The notes beneath the pieces are model-generated. The model saw nothing but the letters and a program-made list of their open reading frames with translations, did no database searches and was not told the origin of the DNA. The position numbers were made by a program, and so were the translations under genes. From the NCBI GenBank assembly GCA_963668585.1, contig OY764869.1, positions 620,001 through 684,000 on the forward strand: a stretch of DNA of 64,000 bases. The letters run 5' to 3'. Source of the stretch: Bin87 sp963668585 (GTDB lineage Bacteria > Chloroflexota > Dehalococcoidia > Lucifugimonadales > UBA3495). Positions 32,937-40,907 of this stretch are shown here, piece after piece (positions within the stretch are counted from its first letter, which is position 1; each line of letters starts with the position of its first letter).

Positions 32937-33896
32937 ATGTTTTCCATATTCAAACGCAACCGAGAGAAGGTCAACCGGGAACAAACCGACGCTGGGGTCA
33001 AGCGCAGCCGCGAGGGCTGGTTTGGCCGCATCCGCAGCATCTTTGCGTCCACTGAGTTGAATGACGACGTGTGGGATGAGATCGAGGAGATCCTCATATC
33101 CGCCGACGTCAGCGTTGACACCGTGATGACGGTGCTTGACGACCTGCGCTCCGAGGTGCGGTCGGGCCGCATCAGCGACGGGGAGCAGGCCTTTGACCAT
33201 CTCAAGCGGTCACTGGCGTCTGAACTCGCCGCTGAGAGCGACGGGGATGCCTGGCTGGACGACGACAGCATCGCACTGCCCTACGTGATCTTGGTGTGCG
33301 GGGTCAACGGCGTTGGCAAAACCACCAGCATCGCCAAACTGGCCCACCACTTCACCGGGGCGGGCAAGAAGGTGATGCTGGGCGCGGCGGACACTTTCCG
33401 CGCCGCCGCCGAGGAGCAGCTTGAAATCCTGGGCGAGCGCGTCGGCGTTGATGTCATCAGCCACCAGCACGGCGCTGATCCCGGGGCCGTGGCCTACGAC
33501 GCCTGGCAGGCTGCCCGCGCCCGGGGCGCCGACATTCTCATCGTGGATACGGCGGGACGGCTGCACACCCGCAACAACCTGATGGACGAACTCCGCAAGG
33601 TGCGGCGCGTCATCAACGGGCTGGACGAATCAGCGCCGCACCAGGTGCTGCTGACGATGGATGCGACCACCGGACACAACGGACTGACCCAGGCCAGGGT
33701 GTTCACCGACGCGGTGGGCTGCACCGGCATCTTCCTGGCCAAGTTGGACGGCACGGCCCGGGGCGGCATCGTACTGTCCATCCGCCGGGAACTTGGCGTG
33801 CCGATCCTGTTCATCGGCACGGGTGAAGGGCTGGACGACATGGCTCCCTTTGATGCGCGGGAATTTGTGGACGCCATGCTGGCCCCGGCGGCGTAA
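32937..33896 (+). CDS. ftsY: Signal recognition particle receptor FtsY
   Basis: GTPase that docks ribosome-SRP complexes at the membrane. The 319 residues comprise a short basic N-terminal stretch (MFSIFKRNREK), the N helical bundle (about 30-105) and the G domain with P-loop GVNGVGKTT (122-130), ADTFRAAAEEQL, VDTAGRLHT, TKLDG-like AKLDGTARGG and the C-terminal GTGEGLDDMAPFDAREFVDAML. It lacks the long acidic A domain of E. coli FtsY, as is usual in many bacteria. Confidence 0.95.
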   Translation: MFSIFKRNREKVNREQTDAGVKRSREGWFGRIRSIFASTELNDDVWDEIEEILISADVSVDTVMTVLDDLRSEVRSGRISDGEQAFDHLKRSLASELAAESDGDAWLDDDSIALPYVILVCGVNGVGKTTSIAKLAHHFTGAGKKVMLGAADTFRAAAEEQLEILGERVGVDVISHQHGADPGAVAYDAWQAARARGADILIVDTAGRLHTRNNLMDELRKVRRVINGLDESAPHQVLLTMDATTGHNGLTQARVFTDAVGCTGIFLAKLDGTARGGIVLSIRRELGVPILFIGTGEGLDDMAPFDAREFVDAMLAPAA

Positions 33897-33918
33897 CAGG
33901 CTGCTGTAGCGTCAAATC

Positions 33919-36411
33919 GTGCCCGACATACTCGCCTGGTTGATCGCCCTGTGGGGCCTGTCTCTGGTCGGCTTCCCGATCGCTTCGACGGTGACGGGAT
34001 TGGGCCGATTGTCCGACCGTGGATGGGCGGTTTCCCGCCCGCTGGCCCTGCTGCTGCTGGTCTGGCTGACCTGGGCCGGCGGCACGTTCGGGGTGATACC
34101 CAACACGCAGGCCGGCATCGGCGCGACGCTGGTTGCGCTGGCGGTTCCGGCCGCCTGGCTGGCGTGGCGGCACCGGGTGGAACTGGCGGACTTTCTGCGT
34201 CGGCGGTGGATGGTGGTGGCGACCACCGAGGTCCTGTTCCTGGCGGCGTTGGCATTCTGGGCGTTGCTGATCAGTGAGGCGCCGGGGATCAGCCACACCG
34301 AGAAGCCGATGGACTTCGGCATCCTGAACGCCATCATCAACTCGCCGCAGTTTCCGCCGGAGGACCAGTGGCTTTCGGGCCACAGCATCGCGTATTACTA
34401 CGGCGGCCACCAGGTGGCGGCGACCCTGACCACGCTGAGCGGGGCGCCATCAGAGGTTGGATACAACCTGGCGATGGCCACCATACCGGCCATGTTCGCC
34501 GTGGGGGTTTTCGGCCTGGTGTACAACCTGCTGCGCATATCAGGGTCGCGCGTCTCGCCGGCGGCGGCAGCCGGGATCATCACGGCGGCGGGAGTTGTGT
34601 GGCTGGGCAACCTGTCCGGAGCGCTGGAATTCGTTCACGTGCGGGGTTTCGGCGGCGAGGGGTTCTGGAACTGGGTGGCGATCAAGGGGCTGGAGTTTCC
34701 CGCCGGCGGCGATGGCTGGTTCCCTGACGGGTTCTGGTGGTGGTGGCGCGGCACCCGCATCATAGACACGCTGGCGGAGGGCGGCACGTCCCTGGACTAT
34801 ACGATCACCGAGTTCCCGTTTTTCAGCTTTCTGCTGGGCGACCTGCACGCCCATGTATCCGCCCTGCCGTTCCTGACGCTGACGCTGGCGCTGGCGTTGT
34901 CGCTGCTGATCGCGCCGGAACCGCCGGGACTGCGCTGGCTGACGCAGCGCCCCGGGGAATTCGCCGCGCTGGCGCTGAGCCTGGGGGCGCTGGCTTTCAT
35001 GAACGCCTGGGACTTCCCGGTGTACCTGTGCATCCTGGGAGTGGTGGTCGCGGTGCGCTGGCTGGGATGGCAGAGCAGACCGCCGCCGGTTTCTCTGCGT
35101 GGCGCACTGCCGGATGGGGGTGGCGGAAGCGATGCCGGGAGCGTGCTGGGGTTGGCGAGATCCGTCGGTCGCGGAGCGTTGCTGATCGGGGTGCTGGCGG
35201 CCACCGGAATTGTTTTATTCCTGCCCTTCTACCTGTCCTTTGACAGCCAGACTTCGGGGATTCTGCCGGTGGTGGGGCCGGCGAGTCGGCCGCTGCTGTT
35301 TGTGACGGTCATCGGCGCGCCGGCCATTTTGGTGGGCGGGTTCGTGGCGCGGGCCGCCATGGATTCAGGCTGGCCCACGGGACACCGCCGGCCGGCGGCG
35401 CTGTTGGCGGGCAGCGTTGGCATCGGCGTGTTCGTCGCGTGGCTGATTGCGGTCGGGGTGAGACTATCCGTATCGCCCGACGGGCTGGAACTGGCGGACA
35501 ACCTGGTGGTTGGCCGTTTGGTGATAGCGGTTCCCCTACTGTTCATGGGCAGCCTGGCGGCGTACTGCGCGTTATCGCTGGCGTCGGTGCGGAGGCCGAT
35601 GCAGTGGGTGACGTTCGCGCTGGCGCTGGCGGCGGCGGGTTTCTTCCTGCTGGCCGGGGCCGAGTTGTTTCACATCGCGGACCAGTTCGGCAACAGGATG
35701 AATACGGTCTTCAAGTTCTACTACCAGGCGTGGCTGCTGCTGGGAATCTCGGGCGCGGTTGGCATGTATTACATACTGGCGGTGCCGCTGCGCTATGAAT
35801 GGGTTCAAGAGTGGTCGTTTTTGCTGACCGCGCTGAGGATGCTGTGGGTCGCCTGGGTGGCAATGTTGATCCTGGTATCCGCGTATTACCCGGTTGGCGC
35901 GGTGCTGGAACGGACCGGATGGCTGACGGAGGGCGAGGGTTGGGGCGACAACACGCTGGCCGGACTGGAATACCTGGAATGGTCGGCGCCGGGGGAGGAC
36001 GCGGCGATCGTGTGGCTGAGAGAGACGGCGGGCCCGGGCAGAATCCTGGAAGCCGTGGGCGACGACTATTCGGGCTACGGAGGCTTTTCCGCCGCGACGG
36101 GCCGCGCGGCGCCGCTATCCTGGGAGGGCCACGAGCGGCAATGGCGCGGCGTGGACATCAACCCGGAGTTGTCCCGCAGGCGTTCCGATGTTGAGGCGAT
36201 TTACACCACTCCCGACAGCGGGGAGGCCAGGGAACTGCTGCGGCATTACGGCATCCGCTGGCTGATTGTCGGGCCGCGGGAAGCAGAGGCCCACGGCGAC
36301 GACCTGCGCGAGCGGATGATAAAGTGGGCCGATGAAAGTTGGCTGGAGCCAGCCTTTGAATCCGGCCGAGTGGCAATCTACGAGGTAACCGACCAATCCC
36401 AAACCAACTGA
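33919..36411 (+). CDS. Polytopic membrane protein of the DUF2298 (Chlor_Arch_YYY) family
   Basis: Large integral membrane protein (830 residues, about 15-17 hydrophobic segments) with the hallmark YYYGGHQ around residue 157 and the acidic HTEKPMDFGILNAI segment, followed by QFPPEDQWLSG. These are the family signature, known mainly from Chloroflexota and Archaea. It resembles GT-C-type glycosyltransferases in topology, with an acidic first loop, but the reaction is not established. The start codon is GTG at 33919, 22 bases after ftsY. The soluble C-terminal part (about 690-830) contains GRILEAVGDDYSGYGGFSAA. Confidence 0.87.
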   Translation: MPDILAWLIALWGLSLVGFPIASTVTGLGRLSDRGWAVSRPLALLLLVWLTWAGGTFGVIPNTQAGIGATLVALAVPAAWLAWRHRVELADFLRRRWMVVATTEVLFLAALAFWALLISEAPGISHTEKPMDFGILNAIINSPQFPPEDQWLSGHSIAYYYGGHQVAATLTTLSGAPSEVGYNLAMATIPAMFAVGVFGLVYNLLRISGSRVSPAAAAGIITAAGVVWLGNLSGALEFVHVRGFGGEGFWNWVAIKGLEFPAGGDGWFPDGFWWWWRGTRIIDTLAEGGTSLDYTITEFPFFSFLLGDLHAHVSALPFLTLTLALALSLLIAPEPPGLRWLTQRPGEFAALALSLGALAFMNAWDFPVYLCILGVVVAVRWLGWQSRPPPVSLRGALPDGGGGSDAGSVLGLARSVGRGALLIGVLAATGIVLFLPFYLSFDSQTSGILPVVGPASRPLLFVTVIGAPAILVGGFVARAAMDSGWPTGHRRPAALLAGSVGIGVFVAWLIAVGVRLSVSPDGLELADNLVVGRLVIAVPLLFMGSLAAYCALSLASVRRPMQWVTFALALAAAGFFLLAGAELFHIADQFGNRMNTVFKFYYQAWLLLGISGAVGMYYILAVPLRYEWVQEWSFLLTALRMLWVAWVAMLILVSAYYPVGAVLERTGWLTEGEGWGDNTLAGLEYLEWSAPGEDAAIVWLRETAGPGRILEAVGDDYSGYGGFSAATGRAAPLSWEGHERQWRGVDINPELSRRRSDVEAIYTTPDSGEARELLRHYGIRWLIVGPREAEAHGDDLRERMIKWADESWLEPAFESGRVAIYEVTDQSQTN

Positions 36412-36433
36412 AGGCAACCCAAGGAGGCGAACG

Positions 36434-36868
36434 ATGGAATTCAACGACGTCAAGCAGTTTTTTGCCAGCAACCACCGTGGAGTGATCAATACTTTTCGTA
36501 ACGACGGGTCGGCGCAGACCAGCATCGTCGTGTGCGGAGTGTCGCCCTTTGAGGGTGACGACGGGCCGATTTTCGTGACGGTTCGCGGCACGTCCTACAA
36601 GGTGCGCAATCTGCGGCGCAACGGCCGCTGCAACGTGATGGCCGTGGCCGAAGACTGGCGTCAGTTCGCGGTGGTGGAAGGGTCAGCGACGCTGGCCGAC
36701 TACCACAACACCGACGCCGAGGAGATGCGCGTCAAGCTGCGGACGGCGTTCATGGCCTGCGGCGACAACGAGCATCCCGACTGGGAGGAATACGACCGGG
36801 CCATGGTGGCGCAGGACGCGGTGATCGTGACGCTGAAGCCGGAGCGGGTGTACGGCCTGATCCGCTAG
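36434..36868 (+). CDS. PPOX-class (pyridoxamine-phosphate oxidase-like) flavin/F420-dependent protein
   Basis: Split-barrel flavin-binding protein (144 residues). It has the typical GVINTFRNDGSAQTSIV strand pair, VRGTSYKVRNLRRNGRCNVM and a C-terminal VIVTLKPERVYGLI, as in the F420-dependent TIGR03618-like group. AAGGAGG precedes ATG. The stop overlaps the convergent ligA stop by 4 bases. The substrate is unknown. Confidence 0.85.
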   Translation: MEFNDVKQFFASNHRGVINTFRNDGSAQTSIVVCGVSPFEGDDGPIFVTVRGTSYKVRNLRRNGRCNVMAVAEDWRQFAVVEGSATLADYHNTDAEEMRVKLRTAFMACGDNEHPDWEEYDRAMVAQDAVIVTLKPERVYGLIR

Positions 36869-38964
36869 AAAAGTTGCGGTGATTCAATGCCGGGGACGCC
36901 CGCCGGCGCGTCTCCGATCAGGACGGACTCGGGCGCGGCCAGGATGGTCAGCAGGCCGTCCTCGTCCAGCACCGTCACGCCCAGACGTTCGGCATCGGCC
37001 AGTTTGCTGCCGGCCGATGCGCCGGCAACGACCCAGTTGGTCTTGCGGCTGACTGACGAAGTGGTGGACGCGCCCAGCGCCTTCACCCTGCCCTCGGCCT
37101 CGCGCCGGGTCATGGTGGACAGGGTGCCGGTGATGACAAAAGTCTGGCCCTTCCAGGGGAGGGCGGAAGTGTCCAACGGCGCCAGTTCCTGCCAGAGTTG
37201 AACGCCGGCGTCGCGCAGGCCGTTGATGGTCTGCTGGTTGCGGTGGGTGTCGAAGTAGTTGACGATGCTCTCGGCGATGCGCGGCCCGATGCCGTCGATC
37301 TCGGTGAGTTGGTCAACGGTGGCGGCGGCAATGTCGTTGATGCTGGCGTAGCGGGCGGCGAGCAGTTCGGCAACCTCCGCGCCCACGTGCAGGATGCCCA
37401 GGGCAAACAGGATGCGGGCCAGGGGGCGCTGCTTGCTGGCTTCGATGTTGGTGAGGATACGGGTGGCGAGTTTGTCGCCCATGCGGTCCAGTTCAACCAA
37501 CTTATCCTGAGTCAGCGAGTAGAGGTGGGACACGTCGGACACCAGGTCCTGGTCGATGAGGATGCGGCACCACCGCTCGCCGAGGCCGTCCATGTCCATT
37601 GCGCCGCGGCTGACGAAGTGCTTCAGCGACTCGAAGAACTGCGCGGGGCAGGCGGAGTTGGGACAGCGGTGCATGGCGTCACCCTCCACCTTGACGATGG
37701 CGGTGGCGCACTCGGGACACTGTGGGGGCATCCGGAACGCCGGGCCGCGTTCCTCGCCCAGCATTTCGATGGGGCCGATGACGTGGGGGATGACGTCGCC
37801 GGCGCGTTCGATTTCGACCAGGTCGCCGATGCGGATGTCCTTGCGGTGGATGTCCTCCTCGTTGTGCAGGGAGGCGTGCTGAACGGTTGCGCCGCTGACC
37901 ACCACGGGTTCGAGGATGGCCTGGGGATTCAGGCTGCCGGTGCGTCCCACGTTGATGATTATGTCCAGCAGTCGGGTGGTGGCGCGTTCGGCAGGGAACT
38001 TGTAGGCGATGGCCCAGCGGGGTTCGCGGCCGGCGACGCCAAGGGCATTCTGCTGGGAGATCCGGTCCACCTTGACGACCACGCCGTCCGCTTCGTACTC
38101 CCAGTCATGCCGGTGGGCCAGCATTTCGTCGTAGAACCGGCAGACCTCGTCCACGGTGTCGAAAACGCGGTTGAGATCGTTAACCCGGAAGCCCCAGGAT
38201 TCCAGCGACTTCAACGCATCCCAATGACTGCCGGGCAGGCTGGACTCGCCGGTGTCGTTCAGGCTGTAGGTCCAGATCTCCATGTTGCGGCTGCGGGTGA
38301 CCTCTGGGTCAAGTTGGCGGATGGTTCCGGCGCCGGTGTTGCGGGGATTGGCGTACAGCGGTTCACCGTTGCGCTCGCGCTCCTCGTTCATGCGGCGGAA
38401 ACTTTCCAGGGGAAGGTACACCTCGCCGCGCGCCTCAAGAACGGGCGGGTAGTCGCCGGTAAGGGTGTGCGGGATGCTCTGGACCTGTCGCAGGTTGTGG
38501 GTGACGTCCTCTCCGGTCTGGCCGTTGCCGCGGGTTGCGCCGAGGACAAATTCTCCGTTGCGGTACACAAGGCGCACGGCCAGGCCGTCGATTTTCAACT
38601 CGGCGACCATGCGGAAGGGCTGGCCGTCCAGCAGGTCGCTGACACGACGGTGCCACGCTTCGAGGCCATCCCGGTCGAACGCGTTGGCGAGGCTCAGCAT
38701 GGGTATGGGGTGTTCGACCTGGAGGAAACGGTCGGAGGCGCTGCCGCCGACCATTTGAGTTGGCGAATTGGAGGCGCGACATTCCGGGTGCGCCGCTTCC
38801 AACTCGCGCAGTTCCTGCATCAGGGCGTCATACTGGCCGTCGCTGATGACCGGCGAGTCGTTGTTGTAGTAGCGGTCGTTGTGAAACCACAACTCGTCGC
38901 GCAGGCGGCGGGCCCGTTCCTCCGGATCGATGTTCTGGTGGAAATCTTGAGGCGGAGTAGTCAT
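36865..38964 (-). CDS. ligA: NAD-dependent DNA ligase
   Basis: Seals nicks in DNA using NAD. The roughly 699-residue protein has domain Ia (YDALMQELRELE), the adenylation lysine in AELKIDGLAV (about 124), an OB fold, a four-Cys zinc finger (CPEC...CPNSAC), helix-hairpin-helix motifs (IDGIGPRIAESI) and a C-terminal BRCT domain (GQTFVITGTLSTMTRREAE). I start at ATG 38964 rather than 12 bases earlier; neither has a strong Shine-Dalgarno. It is convergent with the PPOX gene. Confidence 0.95.
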   Translation of the reverse strand: MTTPPQDFHQNIDPEERARRLRDELWFHNDRYYNNDSPVISDGQYDALMQELRELEAAHPECRASNSPTQMVGGSASDRFLQVEHPIPMLSLANAFDRDGLEAWHRRVSDLLDGQPFRMVAELKIDGLAVRLVYRNGEFVLGATRGNGQTGEDVTHNLRQVQSIPHTLTGDYPPVLEARGEVYLPLESFRRMNEERERNGEPLYANPRNTGAGTIRQLDPEVTRSRNMEIWTYSLNDTGESSLPGSHWDALKSLESWGFRVNDLNRVFDTVDEVCRFYDEMLAHRHDWEYEADGVVVKVDRISQQNALGVAGREPRWAIAYKFPAERATTRLLDIIINVGRTGSLNPQAILEPVVVSGATVQHASLHNEEDIHRKDIRIGDLVEIERAGDVIPHVIGPIEMLGEERGPAFRMPPQCPECATAIVKVEGDAMHRCPNSACPAQFFESLKHFVSRGAMDMDGLGERWCRILIDQDLVSDVSHLYSLTQDKLVELDRMGDKLATRILTNIEASKQRPLARILFALGILHVGAEVAELLAARYASINDIAAATVDQLTEIDGIGPRIAESIVNYFDTHRNQQTINGLRDAGVQLWQELAPLDTSALPWKGQTFVITGTLSTMTRREAEGRVKALGASTTSSVSRKTNWVVAGASAGSKLADAERLGVTVLDEDGLLTILAAPESVLIGDAPAGVPGIESPQLF

Positions 38965-39285
38965 CTGCCGCACCATCCTGATTGGTTGCTCAAGGGTGGC
39001 TTACAGTATAAACCGGGCGTGATTGCGGCTGCATGGCGGCGGCGATGCCAAGATTTGCGAAGATGCCGGCGGGGTCCGACGATGCCCCCGTCGAGCCACG
39101 GGCGAGCCCGCGACGGGCCGGTGAATCACAGGGATAAACGTCCATTACCGGATGCGATGAAGCCACCATCAATGGGTCGTCGGTTGAACCCTCTCGGCGT
39201 TTCCCGCGAGTCGCTCCGCAGCCGAACAGACCGTCAATCTCGACAAAAGTGATACCATGCCAACACCCTGGATGGGAGGACTGGT

Positions 39286-39603
39286 TTGAAGACGCCACTG
39301 ATCATTGCCATCGCCGGACTATCGCTCTTCTTGATCGTCGGCTGCTCGGGGCCATCGCCGGAAGAGGTCGTCAACAAGACTGCAGACGTGGTGCCGAGGG
39401 CGCAGGAATTGATGCTGTCCGCCTCTTTCTCTCCTGACGAAGCGTGCCGTGAAATGGCGGGAGAATTCGCCGAGGAATACGACGTTGACCAGATGCCTTA
39501 CGGTGGCGCGGACCTGGCAGAGCAGTTGGCCAAATTGGAAGAACTGGAAAGTGGCCTTGACCAGTTCGAACAGGATCTGGAGGAGGCCGGCTGCAATTCC
39601 TGA
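39286..39603 (+). CDS. Small predicted lipoprotein
   Basis: A 105-residue protein with an N-terminal signal (MKTPLIIAIAGLSLFLIVGC) whose lipobox LIVGC puts the lipidated Cys at position 20. The mature part is short, acidic and helical, with two Cys residues (CREMAGEFAEEYDVD and a C-terminal CNS). The start codon is TTG at 39286 with GGGAGGA 5 bases before it. Function unknown. A hairpin between it and the convergent lipoprotein gene may end both. Confidence 0.72.
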   Translation: MKTPLIIAIAGLSLFLIVGCSGPSPEEVVNKTADVVPRAQELMLSASFSPDEACREMAGEFAEEYDVDQMPYGGADLAEQLAKLEELESGLDQFEQDLEEAGCNS

Positions 39604-39644
39604 CCCCGACCGGGGCAGCCATACATGACGGCATCGCATGATGA

Positions 39645-39680
39645 TGGCCTGGCGTCTGGCGCTGTCCAAACGCCAGGCCA
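39645..39680. terminator. Hairpin between two convergent lipoprotein genes
   Basis: TGGCCTGGCG (39645-39654) pairs perfectly with CGCCAGGCCA (39671-39680) around a 16-base loop. There is no T tract, so termination would be weak or need a factor. Confidence 0.45.
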
Positions 39681-39701
39681 CCGTGATTCAGGGTTGATCC
39701 C

Positions 39702-40622
39702 TCAGCCTGGGGGACTGCCCGAAACCTGCACCTGGCATTCGAAGGCCGCCTCAAACAACGGCGCGGGGGAGCCACCCTCGACGTGCAGCAGGTCCGCCAG
39801 TTTCTCCGGTCCGCCCACATGGTCCAGCACGCACTGGAAGGTTTCGTACTCTTCGTCGCCGGCGCCCACGGCGGGACCGGCGGACTGGAACTCGCTCTCG
39901 TTGAGGCACCCCAGCGATACCATTGAGCTAACCATGGCCAGGGCCATCGCCGCCCCCGGATCGGTGTCGCCTCCCGGATCGCCGGTTGCGGCCAGCATCA
40001 ATGCGCCCAGGTCCGTATCCGCGAAACTGCTGCGCAGGCACGCGGTGGATTCGGGACTCAAAGGCCCGGTCGCGGTCAATATCGGGGTCAGGAACAGGCG
40101 CAACTCCGTATCGTATCCCAGGCACCCGACCATGGCGCGACGCTCTGCATCGGTTGCCGATTCCGGTGAATCGAGCAGAACGGGCAACCTGTCCGGCGCC
40201 ACCGCCTCGGAGAGGCAGGCCCTTTCTGACGCCGGCACGCCCGCCAGGAACGACTCCAGATCCGAAACCGGCAGCGGTTCCAGCGTGTCCTGGATGGGAG
40301 CGGAGTCGGCCTGAGCGGGGCGGATGGTTGCCGACTCCTGGCCCGGCGTGGGCGCCACCATCGTGGTCGGCGTGGGTACGACGACGGCGGTGGGTGTGGA
40401 TACCGGGCTGGCGGCAGCGGCGGCCGTGGCGGTGTCCGGAGGCCTTTCGGCGGCCCTGGTGGCGGCGATCTCCGACACATACGCCTCGAGTGTGGCTTCG
40501 ACGACCTGCTCGTCACTCACCTGCTCCTCATCGCCTCCGCACCCGATGGCGAACCAGCACAGGAGCCCCAAAATGGCTGGAATTGCGACGGTGGCCGCGG
40601 CGCGCGCGCTAATTGTCCCCAT
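39702..40622 (-). CDS. Predicted secreted lipoprotein with Thr/Pro-rich linker
   Basis: A 306-residue protein with a signal and lipobox (FAIGC, lipidated Cys28), then a short helical stretch, a Thr/Pro/Ala linker (about 65-100) and a C-terminal domain of about 200 residues that contains repeated Leu/Cys patterns, for example SDLESFLAGVPASERACLSE, RRAMVGCLGYDTELRLFL and STACLRSSFADTDLGALML. The regular Cys spacing suggests disulfides or helical repeats. I do not recognise the family; similar Thr/Pro-linked lipoproteins are common in Chloroflexota. The start has no obvious Shine-Dalgarno. Confidence 0.75.
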   Translation of the reverse strand: MGTISARAAATVAIPAILGLLCWFAIGCGGDEEQVSDEQVVEATLEAYVSEIAATRAAERPPDTATAAAAASPVSTPTAVVVPTPTTMVAPTPGQESATIRPAQADSAPIQDTLEPLPVSDLESFLAGVPASERACLSEAVAPDRLPVLLDSPESATDAERRAMVGCLGYDTELRLFLTPILTATGPLSPESTACLRSSFADTDLGALMLAATGDPGGDTDPGAAMALAMVSSMVSLGCLNESEFQSAGPAVGAGDEEYETFQCVLDHVGGPEKLADLLHVEGGSPAPLFEAAFECQVQVSGSPPG

Positions 40623-40805
40623 GATGAACCTCGTGGATTCTTGATCTGGCAGCCCGGTTTCTACAGCTTGACCCGAGCAGAAATCAGGTTATTAACATAA
40701 TCGCCAACGCCTGGCCCGGATTCAATAAATCGACCGTCGAATATTGGCGAAAATCCCGCCGAGGCTTTGGCTATTGATGCATACGTAGGCAGTAGCGATA
40801 TGAGA

Positions 40806-40830
40806 ACCCTCCCGCGGTGGGCGGGAGGGT
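40806..40830 (-). terminator. GC-rich hairpin downstream of the fibronectin-III protein gene
   Basis: ACCCTCCCGC (40806-40815) pairs perfectly with GCGGGAGGGT (40821-40830) around GGTGG. It lies about 80 bases past the stop on the minus strand and the T tract is poor. The rest of the 285-base gap holds nothing recognised. Confidence 0.45.
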
Positions 40831-40907
40831 CGAGTCGGCAGGGGTCAGAACCCTGTTATTGGAATCGCGATCTTCCTCGCCGAAACCCGGGCAGAATGTT
40901 GCGCGCA